From assembly GCF_003752465.1 (NCBI RefSeq), contig NZ_RKHJ01000001.1:1302001-1366000 (forward strand): a stretch of 64,000 bases of DNA, given 5' to 3'. Source of the stretch: Agrococcus jenensis (lineage in GTDB: Bacteria > Actinomycetota > Actinomycetes > Actinomycetales > Microbacteriaceae). The notes below the pieces were generated by a model. It worked only from the letters and a program-made list of their open reading frames with translations. It made no database searches and was not told the DNA's origin. The translations under genes were made by a program, and so were the position numbers. Numbering within the stretch: the stretch's first letter is position 1; each line of letters starts with the position of its first letter. Shown one piece after another: positions 25,847-36,005 of this stretch.

Positions 25847-26680
25847 ATGACCAGCACCACCGCCGCCGTCCGAGCGTCCGTCGCCGTCCTGGCGGCGCTG
25901 GCGCTCGCCTCATGCGCCCAGCCCGGCGCCGAGCCGACGGTGGCGCCCGACGGCCCGCCGCCCAGCGCATCCGCCTCCGCGGCGCCGACCGCCTCCGCGT
26001 CGCCGACCGCCTCCGCGACCGCGTCGCCGGGCATCACGGTGGCGACGCACGACTTCGAGGCGCAGGACGGCGCGGTGCGATTCTCGCTGCCGGAGGGCTG
26101 GTCGGTCGACGACCGCAGCGCGATGCACGAGGGGTCCGAGATGTACGACAACGGCCCCAGCTGGCTCAACGAGCTCGTCGTGCTCGATGAGGACGGCGAC
26201 CGCATGCTCTGGTACCGCGAGGACTACGGCAACGACTTCCTCGAGTGCCGCGAGGTGTCGGCAGACGCCGAGCGGACCGAGATCACGCCGTTCTCCGAGG
26301 AGCTCGCCGCCGCGCGCGCAGCAGAGGGCGACCCGATCGGGCCGACCTTCGCGCTCGCGGAGCTCGGCGAGGCTGCGCAGTTCGACGCGGCAGGGGAGCC
26401 AGGCGAGTGGTCGGTGGTGATGGGTGTCGTCACCACCCTGCCCGTCGCGCAGGACGGCTGCTCCGACCTCACCGACGTGCTCTGGAGCGGCAGCCGCGTC
26501 GTGCTGCTCGACGTGGTCGGCGACGCCGAGCGCGAGGACGGCATCCCCGACCCGACGATCGACTTCCCCGACGAGCAGTCCGCTCGCGCGTGGCTCGAGA
26601 GCGCCGAGCACGACGCCATCATCGGCGTGCTCCAGTCGCTGGAGCTCACCGACGCGCCGCTGCTGGACGCGGCGCCGTGA
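25847..26680 (+). CDS. Paralogous lipoprotein 6
   Basis: A 277-residue predicted lipoprotein with lipobox ALASC (Cys23) and a Ser/Ala/Pro linker to about residue 62. The domain entry is diverged (THDFEAQDGAVRFSLPEGW) but keeps G..RF.LP.GW. The Cys pair is in LECREV and DGCSDL; the C-terminal motif is ARAWLESAEHDAIIGVLQSL. GAGGAG lies five bases before the ATG. It is the only paralogue between hpt and ftsH with the shared upstream signature. Function unknown. Confidence 0.82.
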   Translation: MTSTTAAVRASVAVLAALALASCAQPGAEPTVAPDGPPPSASASAAPTASASPTASATASPGITVATHDFEAQDGAVRFSLPEGWSVDDRSAMHEGSEMYDNGPSWLNELVVLDEDGDRMLWYREDYGNDFLECREVSADAERTEITPFSEELAAARAAEGDPIGPTFALAELGEAAQFDAAGEPGEWSVVMGVVTTLPVAQDGCSDLTDVLWSGSRVVLLDVVGDAEREDGIPDPTIDFPDEQSARAWLESAEHDAIIGVLQSLELTDAPLLDAAP

Positions 26681-26752
26681 CGGGTGCCCGCGGCGCGATC
26701 GCCGCGCCGCTCGCACCGGCGCGCTCACAGCCGAACGTCCCCCACGGTTTGG

Positions 26753-26758
26753 GATGAT
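26753..26758 (+). promoter_or_regulatory. -10-like box GATGAT, leaderless
   Basis: GATGAT ends six bases before the ATG of lipoprotein 7. A similar TTGGATGATGG occurs upstream of the gene at 15990. This is a weaker match than TANNNT. Confidence 0.3.
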
Positions 26759-26764
26759 GGAGCC

Positions 26765-27499
26765 ATGACGTCCCCCGCCCGGCTGCTCGCCCCGATCGCC
26801 CTCGCGATCGCTGCCTCGGTCCTCGTCGGCTGCTCCGGCACGCCGTCGCCCGACCCCCAGCCGACCATCCCTCCGGGCATCACGGCACCGCCGCCCACCG
26901 TGCCGGCCACGCCGACGCCGACCGTCACGTCGGCGCTGCCCGCCGAGATCGCGGGCGTCGACACGAGCGGCTGGCAGCAGGTCCCCGTGCCGAGCGGCGC
27001 CGCCACGTTCCGCATCCCCGCCGACTGGTCGGTCGCAGAGGCCGCGGGCGGGCTCGACATCGTGCGCGCCGACGGCGAGCGGCAGCTCGGCTACGCCGAG
27101 GGCGTCTCGGCCGGCGACGGCAGCTGCGTCGACGGCGACGGCACGCCCGTCGGCTGGCGCACCGCGGTGCTCGACCGCCAGGACGTGACCCTCACCGGCG
27201 CGGCCGGCATCGCCTTCGGCGCGGCCGCCCTGCAGCTGGGGGAGCAGTGGGTGGTGAGCGTCGGCCTCCGTCCGGCCGCCGACGCGCAGACACCCCGCTG
27301 CCCGATCGTGAACGTGATCGAGACGCCCGCCGGCCTCATCAGCTTCGGCTCGGAGGTCAACGTCACCGGCGCCGGGGTCGGCGCCCCGTGGGCGGTGGAC
27401 TCCGTCGCGGCTGCGGAGGAGTACCTCGGCAGCGAGGAGTACGCGACGATCCGCGCGATCGTCATGTCGCTCGAGCTGCTCGAGCCGTCCGCGCCCTGA
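26765..27499 (+). CDS. Paralogous lipoprotein 7
   Basis: A 244-residue predicted lipoprotein with lipobox LVGC (Cys23), a Pro/Thr linker to about residue 62, then GWQQVPVPSGAATFRIPADW. The Cys pair is in GSCVDG and PRCPIV; the C-terminal motif is AEEYLGSEEYATIRAIVMSL. It most resembles paralogue 5. It lacks the GTGAC/CGGACATG signature and seems to start leaderless, so it may be expressed differently from the others. It lies 67 bases before ftsH, which has its own promoter. Function unknown. Confidence 0.82.
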   Translation: MTSPARLLAPIALAIAASVLVGCSGTPSPDPQPTIPPGITAPPPTVPATPTPTVTSALPAEIAGVDTSGWQQVPVPSGAATFRIPADWSVAEAAGGLDIVRADGERQLGYAEGVSAGDGSCVDGDGTPVGWRTAVLDRQDVTLTGAAGIAFGAAALQLGEQWVVSVGLRPAADAQTPRCPIVNVIETPAGLISFGSEVNVTGAGVGAPWAVDSVAAAEEYLGSEEYATIRAIVMSLELLEPSAP

Positions 27500-27533
27500 G
27501 CGAACAGGCGGCGAGCTCGCTCACCGCCGGGGA

Positions 27534-27539
27534 TAGCCT
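27534..27539 (+). promoter_or_regulatory. -10 box TAGCCT of ftsH
   Basis: TAGCCT lies 27 bases before the ftsH ATG; the short leader contains the GAAGGA ribosome site. It is the likely start of the ftsH-fol operon. Confidence 0.55.
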
Positions 27540-27566
27540 GGTGCCCTCCCGACCCAGAAGGACGTC

Positions 27567-29521
<1,955 letters not shown>

Positions 29522-29522
<1 letters not shown>

Positions 29523-30088
29523 TGGCGGTCGACGGGGAGCGCATCGCCGCGGCGGTCCGCGAGCTGCTCGCGGCGATCGGCGACGACCCCGCGCGGGCCG
29601 GGCTCGCCGAGACGCCGCGGCGGGTCGCCGAGGCCTACGCGGACTACTTCGCGGGCGTCGGCGTCGACGCCTCCTCGCACCTCGACTCCGCCGACCTGGC
29701 GGGGGAGTCGGGTGAGCTCGTGCTGCTGCGCGACATCGAGTTCCGCTCGATGTGCGAGCACCACCTGCTGCCGTTCACGGGCGTCGCCCACGTGGCGTAC
29801 CTGCCGAGCGACCGCATCGTCGGCCTCGGCCGCATCCCGCGCGTCGTCGAGACCATCGCGTCGCGGCCGCAGATCCAGGAGCGGCTCACCGACGAGATCG
29901 CCGATGCGCTCGTCGCCGGCCTCGAGCCGCGCGGCGTGCTCGTGGTCGTCGAGGCGGCACACGGATGCGTCGCCGCGCGCGGCGCGCGGCAGGCCAAGTC
30001 GTCGACCGTGACGATCGCGAGCCGCGGCACCCTCGCGGAGCCGATCGAGCGCGCCGAGATCATGGCGCTCATCGGGGAGCGGCGGTAG
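29522..30088 (+). CDS. folE: GTP cyclohydrolase I
   Basis: First step of folate synthesis, GTP to dihydroneopterin triphosphate. Zinc ligands are present in SMCEHHLLPF and HGCVAARG; family motif GLGRIPRVVETIASRPQIQE. 188 residues, normal for the family. The ATG overlaps the ftsH stop as TGATG and the stop overlaps the folP start as TAGTG, so translation is coupled on both sides. Confidence 0.96.
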
Positions 30089-31314
30089 TGGTGGCGACGC
30101 AGCGCACCGAGGTCTGGGGCATCCTCAACGTCACCCCCGACTCGTTCAGCGACGGCGGCCGCTACATCGACGCGGGCGCGGCGATCGCCCACGCGCGGCG
30201 CATGCGGGCGCAGGGTGCCGGCGTCATCGACATCGGCGGGGAGTCGACCCGCCCCGGGGCCTCGCCCATCGATCCCGACGAGGAGCAGCGCCGCATCCTG
30301 CCGGTCGTGACGGAGCTCGCGCGAGAGGGCATCCGCGTCTCGGTCGACACCATCCACGCGGCGACCGCGCGCGCCGCGATGGCCGCCGGCGCCGAGATCA
30401 TCAACGACGTGACGGCCGGCGAGCACGACCCCGACATGCTGCGCACGGTCGCGGAGGGCGGCGCGCGCATCGTGCTCATGCACTCCCGCGGCATCGACGT
30501 GACGCAGGACACGCACTACGACGACGTCGTGCGCGAGGTCGTCGAGCACCTCGAGCGACGGGTCGACGCCGCGGTCGACGCGGGCATCGCGCGCGAGCGC
30601 ATCATCCTCGACCCGGGCTTCGGCTTCTCGAAGGCGGCGGCCGACAACTGGCGACTGCTCGCCGGGCTGCACCACCTCGTCGAGCTGGGGCTGCCCCTGC
30701 TCGTCGGCACGAGCCGCAAGCGGTTCCTCGGCGACCTCGTGCCCGAGGGCGCGCCCGCCTCGGAGCGCGATGCGGCGACCGCCGCGACCTCGCTGCTCGC
30801 CGCCCAGCGCGGCGCCGGCTCCGTGCGCGTCCACGACGTGGCCTCGACCGTCTCGGCGGTGCGGTCCCTCGATGCCGTCCGACGCGCCGACGGCCCTGAC
30901 TGGGACGTCGTGCTCGACGACGTGGAGCGGCTGCACGGCACGATCGACCTCCGCGGCATCCGAGCGACCGGGCATCACGGCGTGCTGCCCGAGGAGCGCA
31001 GGGACGGGCAGGAGTTCGTCGTCGACGTGTCGCTCGGCCTCGACGTGCGCGAGGCCGTCGCGACCGACGACGTCGCGCGCACCGTGCACTACGGCGAGCT
31101 CGCGGAGCGGATCGTGGCGGCGATCGAGCGCGACCCGGTCGACCTCATCGAGACGCTCGCCGACCGCATCGCGCACGTCTGCCTCGAGGACCGCCGCGTC
31201 GGGCACGCGGTCGTGACGGTGCACAAGCCGAGCGCGCCGATCGCCGTGCCGTTCGGCGACGTCGCGGTGACGGTGCAGCGGGCGCGGCTGCGGCGCGGCG
31301 GGGGCATCCGTTGA
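30088..31314 (+). CDS. folP-folB: Dihydropteroate synthase / dihydroneopterin aldolase fusion
   Basis: One uninterrupted frame of 408 residues carries two folate enzymes. Residues about 8-275 are dihydropteroate synthase: GILNVTPDSFSDGGRY, DIGGESTRPGA, DPGFGFSK and GTSRKRFLG, the last binding sulfonamides. After a short linker (about 276-298), residues about 299-405 are dihydroneopterin aldolase: LRGIRATGHHGVLPEERRDGQEF and the active-site region TVHYGELAERI. No stop or internal ribosome site separates them. Separate folP and folB genes, or a folB-folK fusion, are more usual. The GTG start (30088 or 30091) overlaps the folE stop; the end overlaps the folK start. Confidence 0.92.
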   Translation: MVATQRTEVWGILNVTPDSFSDGGRYIDAGAAIAHARRMRAQGAGVIDIGGESTRPGASPIDPDEEQRRILPVVTELAREGIRVSVDTIHAATARAAMAAGAEIINDVTAGEHDPDMLRTVAEGGARIVLMHSRGIDVTQDTHYDDVVREVVEHLERRVDAAVDAGIARERIILDPGFGFSKAAADNWRLLAGLHHLVELGLPLLVGTSRKRFLGDLVPEGAPASERDAATAATSLLAAQRGAGSVRVHDVASTVSAVRSLDAVRRADGPDWDVVLDDVERLHGTIDLRGIRATGHHGVLPEERRDGQEFVVDVSLGLDVREAVATDDVARTVHYGELAERIVAAIERDPVDLIETLADRIAHVCLEDRRVGHAVVTVHKPSAPIAVPFGDVAVTVQRARLRRGGGIR

Positions 31315-31811
31315 GGCTCTCGCTCGAGCGGCGGGCCGTGCTGTCGCTCGGGGCCAACCTCGGCGACCGCGTGGCGACCATCGACCGCGCCGTGCGCGCG
31401 CTCGACGCGATCGACGGCATCCGGGTGCTGGACCGCTCGGGCGCGTGGGAGTCGCCGTCGTGGCACCCCGACGGCGAGGGGCTCTCGCCCGACTACGCCA
31501 ACATCGTCGTGATCGTCGGCACGGCGCTCGAGCCGCTCGAGCTGCTCGACGCGGCGCGGGCGGTCGAGGATGCGCTCGGCCGCGTGCGCGAGGAGCGCTA
31601 CGGCAGCCGCACGATCGACATCGACATCGTCGCGATCGGCGCGCTCGAGCTCGACACCGACGAGCTGACGCTGCCGCACCCGCGCGCGCACGAGCGGCAG
31701 TTCGTGCTGCAGCCGTGGCTCGAGGTCGAGCCGGCCGCGACCCTGCCCGGCCACGGTCCGATCGCGGAGCTCGCCGAGTACGCCGACGGCGACGTCTGGC
31801 GGCTCGCGTGA
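31311..31811 (+). CDS. folK: 2-amino-4-hydroxy-6-hydroxymethyldihydropteridine pyrophosphokinase
   Basis: Transfers pyrophosphate from ATP to the pterin alcohol, supplying the substrate of FolP. Family motifs: LSLGANLGDR, the PDYAN region, VREERYGSRTIDIDI (metal-binding DxD) and LPHPRAHERQFVLQP. 166 residues. The start is TTG overlapping the previous TGA (TTGA); no ATG fits, so expression depends on coupling to folP-folB. Confidence 0.95.
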   Translation: MRLSLERRAVLSLGANLGDRVATIDRAVRALDAIDGIRVLDRSGAWESPSWHPDGEGLSPDYANIVVIVGTALEPLELLDAARAVEDALGRVREERYGSRTIDIDIVAIGALELDTDELTLPHPRAHERQFVLQPWLEVEPAATLPGHGPIAELAEYADGDVWRLA

Positions 31812-32281
31812 GGCGCACCTCCGCGACCGCGCTCATCCTGACCGCGGTCGTGGCGGCGGCCCTCGCGTGGATGGTCGAGGCGATGCTCGTCATGAGCGGC
31901 CGCCCGGCGGTGGTGCCGACCGTGACGCTCGGCATCGCGCTCGCGCTGCTCGGCGGCGTGCTGCTGCTGCTCGCCTGGCCGGTGCGGCAGGCCGCGCGCG
32001 GCAAGCGCCGCGTCGACTACCGGCACGCGACGAGCGTGCTGGGCTTCGCGAAGGCCAACGCCGTCGTGGGCGCGCTGCTCACGGGCGCCGCGCTCGGTGC
32101 GCTCGCCTTCTTCGCGACCCGCGCGGTGGTCGCGGGCGACGCGGTGCTCGCGGTGACCGTGATCGCCGTCGGCGCTGCGATCGAGCTCGCCGCCGGCCTG
32201 CTCGCCGAGCACTGGTGCGTGCTGCCGCCCGACGACGAGGACGACGCCGTCGTCACGGGCTCCGCGCCGGAGCCGGCCTAG
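31808..32281 (+). CDS. DUF3180 membrane protein
   Basis: A 157-residue protein with four predicted membrane helices (residues about 5-27, 36-56, 83-105 and 110-133). It matches the DUF3180 family regularly placed after folK in actinobacteria; its role is unknown. GTG start overlapping the folK stop (GTGA). Last gene of the ftsH-fol operon; the next gene is convergent after nine bases. Confidence 0.85.
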   Translation: MRRTSATALILTAVVAAALAWMVEAMLVMSGRPAVVPTVTLGIALALLGGVLLLLAWPVRQAARGKRRVDYRHATSVLGFAKANAVVGALLTGAALGALAFFATRAVVAGDAVLAVTVIAVGAAIELAAGLLAEHWCVLPPDDEDDAVVTGSAPEPA

Positions 32282-32290
32282 TCGAGGCGG

Positions 32291-33286
32291 CTAGCGCTCC
32301 GCGGCGGGCTCGAACGTCGACATCGAGTCCTGGTCGAAGGCCTCGCGGATCTCCTCGAGGCCCTCCCAGTTGACGTAGACGACCGACTGGTCGCCCTCCA
32401 TGCCGGTGCCGAGGGTGGGCATCGTGAAGCTCTGGATGCGCGTCGAGTCGAGCTGCGCGAGCTGCGGCCCGAGGCCGAGCGCGTCGGGGAGCGAGAAGGT
32501 GTCGGACGTGGCGAGGTGCGGCGTGACCGTGGCGAGTAGGTTCGCCATGCGCTCGGGATTGGTGAGGTTCTCGCGCGTCATCATCTGCTCGATCGCGCCG
32601 CGGAGCAGCGCGCGCTGGTTGTGCGAGCGCTGGTAGTCGCCGTCGGCGAAGGGATAGCGGGCGCGGACGTACGCGAGCGCCTCGTCGCCGGAGACGGTGA
32701 TCTCGCCCGCCGGGAAGTCGTAGCCGCGGTCGCTGAAGGCGATGTCGTTCTGCAGCGTCACGCCGCCGAGCGCCTCCGTCAGGCCCTTGAAGCCCTCGAA
32801 GTCGATGACGGCGATGTGATCGATGCGCTGGTCGATGATGCCCTCGACGGTCTGCACCATGAGCGGCACACCGCCGAGCGCGAGCGCCGCGTTCACCTTC
32901 TGCGTGCCGTGGCCCGGGATGTCGACCCACGAGTCGCGCATGATCGACATGATCTGCACCGTCTCGCGGTCCGGCGGGATGTGGGCGACCATGATGGTGT
33001 CGGCCCGGTCGCCGAGGCTCGTCAGCAGCGAGCCGTCTGAGGCGCGCGCGTCGCTGCCGAGCAGCAGGACGTTGATGGGGGAGCCGGACTCGGTCGCCTG
33101 CTGGGTCGGACGCAGCGACTCCTCGGGGAACGCGGTCTCGATCGTCTCCACCTGCTGCACCGAGGGATTGATGCGCAGGAAGTACCAGCCGATGCCCGCG
33201 AGCAGCGCCAGGACGATGACGCCGACGATCGACACGGCGATCCATCGGCCTGCGTGCCGTCGTCGCGGCTGGGTCTCCGAAGTCAC
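32291..33286 (-). CDS. LytR-CpsA-Psr (LCP) family cell-wall glycopolymer ligase
   Basis: Transfers lipid-linked glycopolymers to peptidoglycan at the outer membrane face. A membrane anchor (WIAVSIVGVIVLALLAGIGWY, about residues 15-36) is followed by the LCP domain: INVLLLGSDAR, DRADTIMVAHIPPDRETVQI, VNAALALGGV, the conserved Asp/Arg segments in HIAVIDFEGFKGL and ALAYVRARYPFADGDYQRSHNQR. 331 residues. GTG start with GATACT six bases upstream on the minus strand, so leaderless. It diverges from the bPH2 genes. Confidence 0.92.
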   Translation of the reverse strand: MTSETQPRRRHAGRWIAVSIVGVIVLALLAGIGWYFLRINPSVQQVETIETAFPEESLRPTQQATESGSPINVLLLGSDARASDGSLLTSLGDRADTIMVAHIPPDRETVQIMSIMRDSWVDIPGHGTQKVNAALALGGVPLMVQTVEGIIDQRIDHIAVIDFEGFKGLTEALGGVTLQNDIAFSDRGYDFPAGEITVSGDEALAYVRARYPFADGDYQRSHNQRALLRGAIEQMMTRENLTNPERMANLLATVTPHLATSDTFSLPDALGLGPQLAQLDSTRIQSFTMPTLGTGMEGDQSVVYVNWEGLEEIREAFDQDSMSTFEPAAER

Positions 33287-33292
33287 GAGGGC

Positions 33293-33298
33293 AGTATC
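33293..33298 (-). promoter_or_regulatory. -10 box GATACT, leaderless (LCP gene)
   Basis: GATACT on the minus strand ends six bases before the GTG at 33286. A divergent TAGCCT for the plus-strand genes lies 28 bases away. Confidence 0.45.
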
Positions 33299-33326
33299 GC
33301 AGACGGCCTGTTCAGCGCCCTCGGGC

Positions 33327-33332
33327 TAGCCT
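33327..33332 (+). promoter_or_regulatory. -10 box TAGCCT (bPH2 operon)
   Basis: TAGCCT with a leader of about 50 bases and GGAGGAA before the GTG at 33388. Confidence 0.5.
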
Positions 33333-33387
33333 GGAGGCCGGCCGCCGAGGGCCGCCGGCGGTCGCCGGAGAGCAGTGGAGGAACCCC

Positions 33388-33882
33388 GTGGCAGAACGCC
33401 TCGACGTCACCGGCGCCTGGCAGCGCATCAGCATGCGCTACGCGGTGGTCGAGTCGATCGGCTCCGTGATCGGCTGGGTCATCGTCGGCGTGGGCGTCAC
33501 CGTCCCGCTCTGGCTCCTGCACGACGGCGACATGCCGCTGTGGGCATGGCTGCCCCTCATCGGCGCAGCGGTCCTCGCGGTCGTCGGCGTCGTCTGGTCG
33601 TTCCTCCGCACCCGCACGATCGGCTACCTGCAGCGCGACGACGACCTGCTCGTGCGCCGAGGCATGCTGTTCCGCCGCTTCGTGGCCGTCCCCTACGGCC
33701 GCATGCAGATCGTCGACATCACGCAGGGCCCGATCGAGCGGATGTTCGGCCTCAAGTCGCTCAAGTTCGTCACGGCGGCCGCGTCGAGCGCCATCACGAT
33801 CCCCGGCATGCCGGGCTCGACGGCGGAGGAGCTGCGCGACCACCTCGTCGCTGTCTCCGAGTCCCGACGGGCCGGTCTGTGA
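33388..33882 (+). CDS. bPH2 domain membrane protein (YdbS-like)
   Basis: A 164-residue protein with two membrane helices (about residues 22-46 and 52-74) and a bacterial PH domain of the bPH2 type: DDLLVRRGMLFRRFVAVPYG, then RMQIVDITQGPIERMFGL. YdbS/YdbT pairs are widespread in Gram-positive bacteria and have been linked to resistance to membrane-active compounds; the activity is not established. The GTG is chosen because GGAGGAA lies five bases upstream. The stop overlaps the GTG of the next gene. Confidence 0.88.
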   Translation: MAERLDVTGAWQRISMRYAVVESIGSVIGWVIVGVGVTVPLWLLHDGDMPLWAWLPLIGAAVLAVVGVVWSFLRTRTIGYLQRDDDLLVRRGMLFRRFVAVPYGRMQIVDITQGPIERMFGLKSLKFVTAAASSAITIPGMPGSTAEELRDHLVAVSESRRAGL

Positions 33883-36005
33883 CCGACGCGCCCCGCCCGC
33901 CGCAGGCGCCGGGGGAGCGGCCGCCGGCGCAGCAGTGGCCGGCGCAGCAGCAGCCGATGCAGCAGTGGCCGCAGCAGCAGCCCTGGCCGCCGCAGTCGCC
34001 GGGAGCGCCGGAGCCGCAGCCGCAGCCGCCCGCCGGCACCGGCGACGCACGCGCGAAGGCGATCGAGCTCGTCGACGGCGAGTGGCACCGGCTGCACCCG
34101 GCGACCCCGCTGCTGCGCGGCGGCCTCGCGCTCATCATCGTCCTCGGCATTATCGTCTCGACGTTCCGCGACCGCCTCATCGGCATCGTCGTGCCCGAGG
34201 AGTGGAACGAGTTCGAGCAGGACCCGTTCGGCGACTTCATCATCGACCAGCTCCTGTGGGTCGCGCTCGGCACCGTCGGTCTCGTGCTGCTCGGCATCCT
34301 CGTCTTCTGGCTGAGCTGGCGCGTGCACCGCTTCCGCATCACCGGCGATGCGGTCGAGGTCCAGCAGGGCATCCTCGTCAAGCGGCACCGCCGCGCGCCG
34401 CTCGCGCGCATCCAGGCGATCAACATCCAGAAGCCTTGGTTCGCGCGGCTGCTCGGCGCGTGCAAGTTCGAGGTGCAGCAGGCGGGCAACGACGCCAACG
34501 TCGACCTCAACTACCTGAGCTCGTCGGTCGCGGATGCCCTGCGCTACGAGGTCATGGACCGCGCCTCCGGGAGGTCCGCCGCCGACGCCCAGCGCATGGC
34601 GACCGAGCGCGCCGGCGCCGCGGGCGGCGTCGTGCACGAGTTCCTGCGACCCGACGCCGAGATCGCGCACCTCGCGCCCCACTCGCTCGTGCGCATCCCG
34701 CTGGGCCGCATCGTCGCCTCGTCGCTGCTCGACGGCTGGATCGTGTGGGCCGTCGCCTACGCGATCGGCACGCTCGTGCTCATCATCGGCTTCCAGCAGT
34801 TCTGGGCCGTGTTCGCGCTGCTGCCCGGCGCGATCGCCTTCTTCGCCGCCGGCGTGCGCTCGCTCGGCTCGAAGCTGCGCTACTCGATCGCGGCGACGCC
34901 CGACGGCATCCGGCTCGCCTACGGCCTCGCCTCGACGACGACCGAGATCCTGCCGCCCGGGCGCATCTTCGCGCTGCAGGTGAAGCAGCCGCTGCTCTGG
35001 CGGCCGTTCGGGTGGTGGCAGGTGACGTTCACGCGCGCCGGCAAGTCGAAGCCCGACGGCTCCGGTCAGGGCGGGCAGAGCAGCCAGATGGCGAGCTACC
35101 TGCTGCCGGTCGGCGACCTGCGCGACGTGCGCACGGTCGTCGGGCTCGTGCTGCCCGAGCTCGCGCACTCGCCGCTCGTCGACGCGGGGCTCTTCGGGCA
35201 GGCGCCCGACGCCTTCGTGGTGAGCCCGCCGCGCGCTCGCGCGTTCCGCTGGTTCTCGGTGCGCCGCAACGGCTTCCACGTGCACGACGCCGCGTTCCTG
35301 CTGCGGACCGGCCGCATCTGGCGCTCGCTGCACCTCGTGCCGCAGGCCCGCGTGCAGTCGGTCGCGCTGCAGCAGGGGCCGATCTACGGCCTCGCGCGGC
35401 TCGGCCGCGTGCAGTTCCACGTGCCCGACACCGTGCTCTCGCCCGGCATCGGCGCGATCGACCAGGGCGACGCCCGCATCCTCTTCGACCACGCGATGCG
35501 CACGGTCAAGGTCGCGATCGATCGGGATGCGTCGGAGTCGTGGGCCGCGTCGCTCTCGCGCAACGCGGTGCTCGAGACGGCGCCCGCGGTGCAGGACGGG
35601 CTGATGTCGCCGCCGAGCCCGCCGGTCGCGGCGCCGTGGCAGCAGGCCCAGCAGCATCCGTGGCCTTCGCCGCAGCAGCAGCAGCAGCCGTGGCAGCAGC
35701 CGCAGCAGCAGCCCGCGTGGCCGCAGCCCGAGCAGCCCCAGCAGCAGCCGCAGCCGCAGCACCCGCAGCGCCCGCCGCAGCAGTGGGCACCGCCGGGACC
35801 GCCTGCCGCGGCCGGTCAGCAGTGGCCGCAGCAGCGCCCGCCGGGCCAGCACGCGGCACCGCCGCAGCCGTGGCCCGCGCAGCCGCAGTCGTCGCAGCTG
35901 CCGCAGCCCCCGCAGCCGCAGCCGGCGCCCCCGGCGTCGGCGCCGCAGCCCCCGCCTCAGCAGCAGCCCGACCAGCGCTGGCAGCGGCCGCGGGACGAGT
36001 CGTGA
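33879..36005 (+). CDS. Large bPH2 domain membrane protein (YdbT-like) with Gln/Pro-rich ends
   Basis: A 708-residue partner of the preceding gene. The core holds membrane helix pairs near residues 88-107, 128-150 and 283-330, and bPH2 units (VEVQQGILVKRHRRAPLARI; AFLLRTGRIWRSLHLVPQAR). It differs from ordinary YdbT by low-complexity ends: residues 1-50 and about 585-700 are almost all Gln, Pro, Trp and Ala. These tails are probably cytoplasmic and disordered. GTG start overlapping the previous stop and GTGA overlap with the next gene. Confidence 0.85.
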   Translation: MTDAPRPPQAPGERPPAQQWPAQQQPMQQWPQQQPWPPQSPGAPEPQPQPPAGTGDARAKAIELVDGEWHRLHPATPLLRGGLALIIVLGIIVSTFRDRLIGIVVPEEWNEFEQDPFGDFIIDQLLWVALGTVGLVLLGILVFWLSWRVHRFRITGDAVEVQQGILVKRHRRAPLARIQAINIQKPWFARLLGACKFEVQQAGNDANVDLNYLSSSVADALRYEVMDRASGRSAADAQRMATERAGAAGGVVHEFLRPDAEIAHLAPHSLVRIPLGRIVASSLLDGWIVWAVAYAIGTLVLIIGFQQFWAVFALLPGAIAFFAAGVRSLGSKLRYSIAATPDGIRLAYGLASTTTEILPPGRIFALQVKQPLLWRPFGWWQVTFTRAGKSKPDGSGQGGQSSQMASYLLPVGDLRDVRTVVGLVLPELAHSPLVDAGLFGQAPDAFVVSPPRARAFRWFSVRRNGFHVHDAAFLLRTGRIWRSLHLVPQARVQSVALQQGPIYGLARLGRVQFHVPDTVLSPGIGAIDQGDARILFDHAMRTVKVAIDRDASESWAASLSRNAVLETAPAVQDGLMSPPSPPVAAPWQQAQQHPWPSPQQQQQPWQQPQQQPAWPQPEQPQQQPQPQHPQRPPQQWAPPGPPAAAGQQWPQQRPPGQHAAPPQPWPAQPQSSQLPQPPQPQPAPPASAPQPPPQQQPDQRWQRPRDES
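35640..35999 (+). repeat. Gln/Pro/Trp low-complexity coding region
   Basis: CAG- and CCG-rich DNA encodes runs of Gln and Pro with spaced Trp in the C-terminal 120 residues of the YdbT-like protein. A shorter matching region lies at 33895-34030 in the same gene. Confidence 0.8.
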
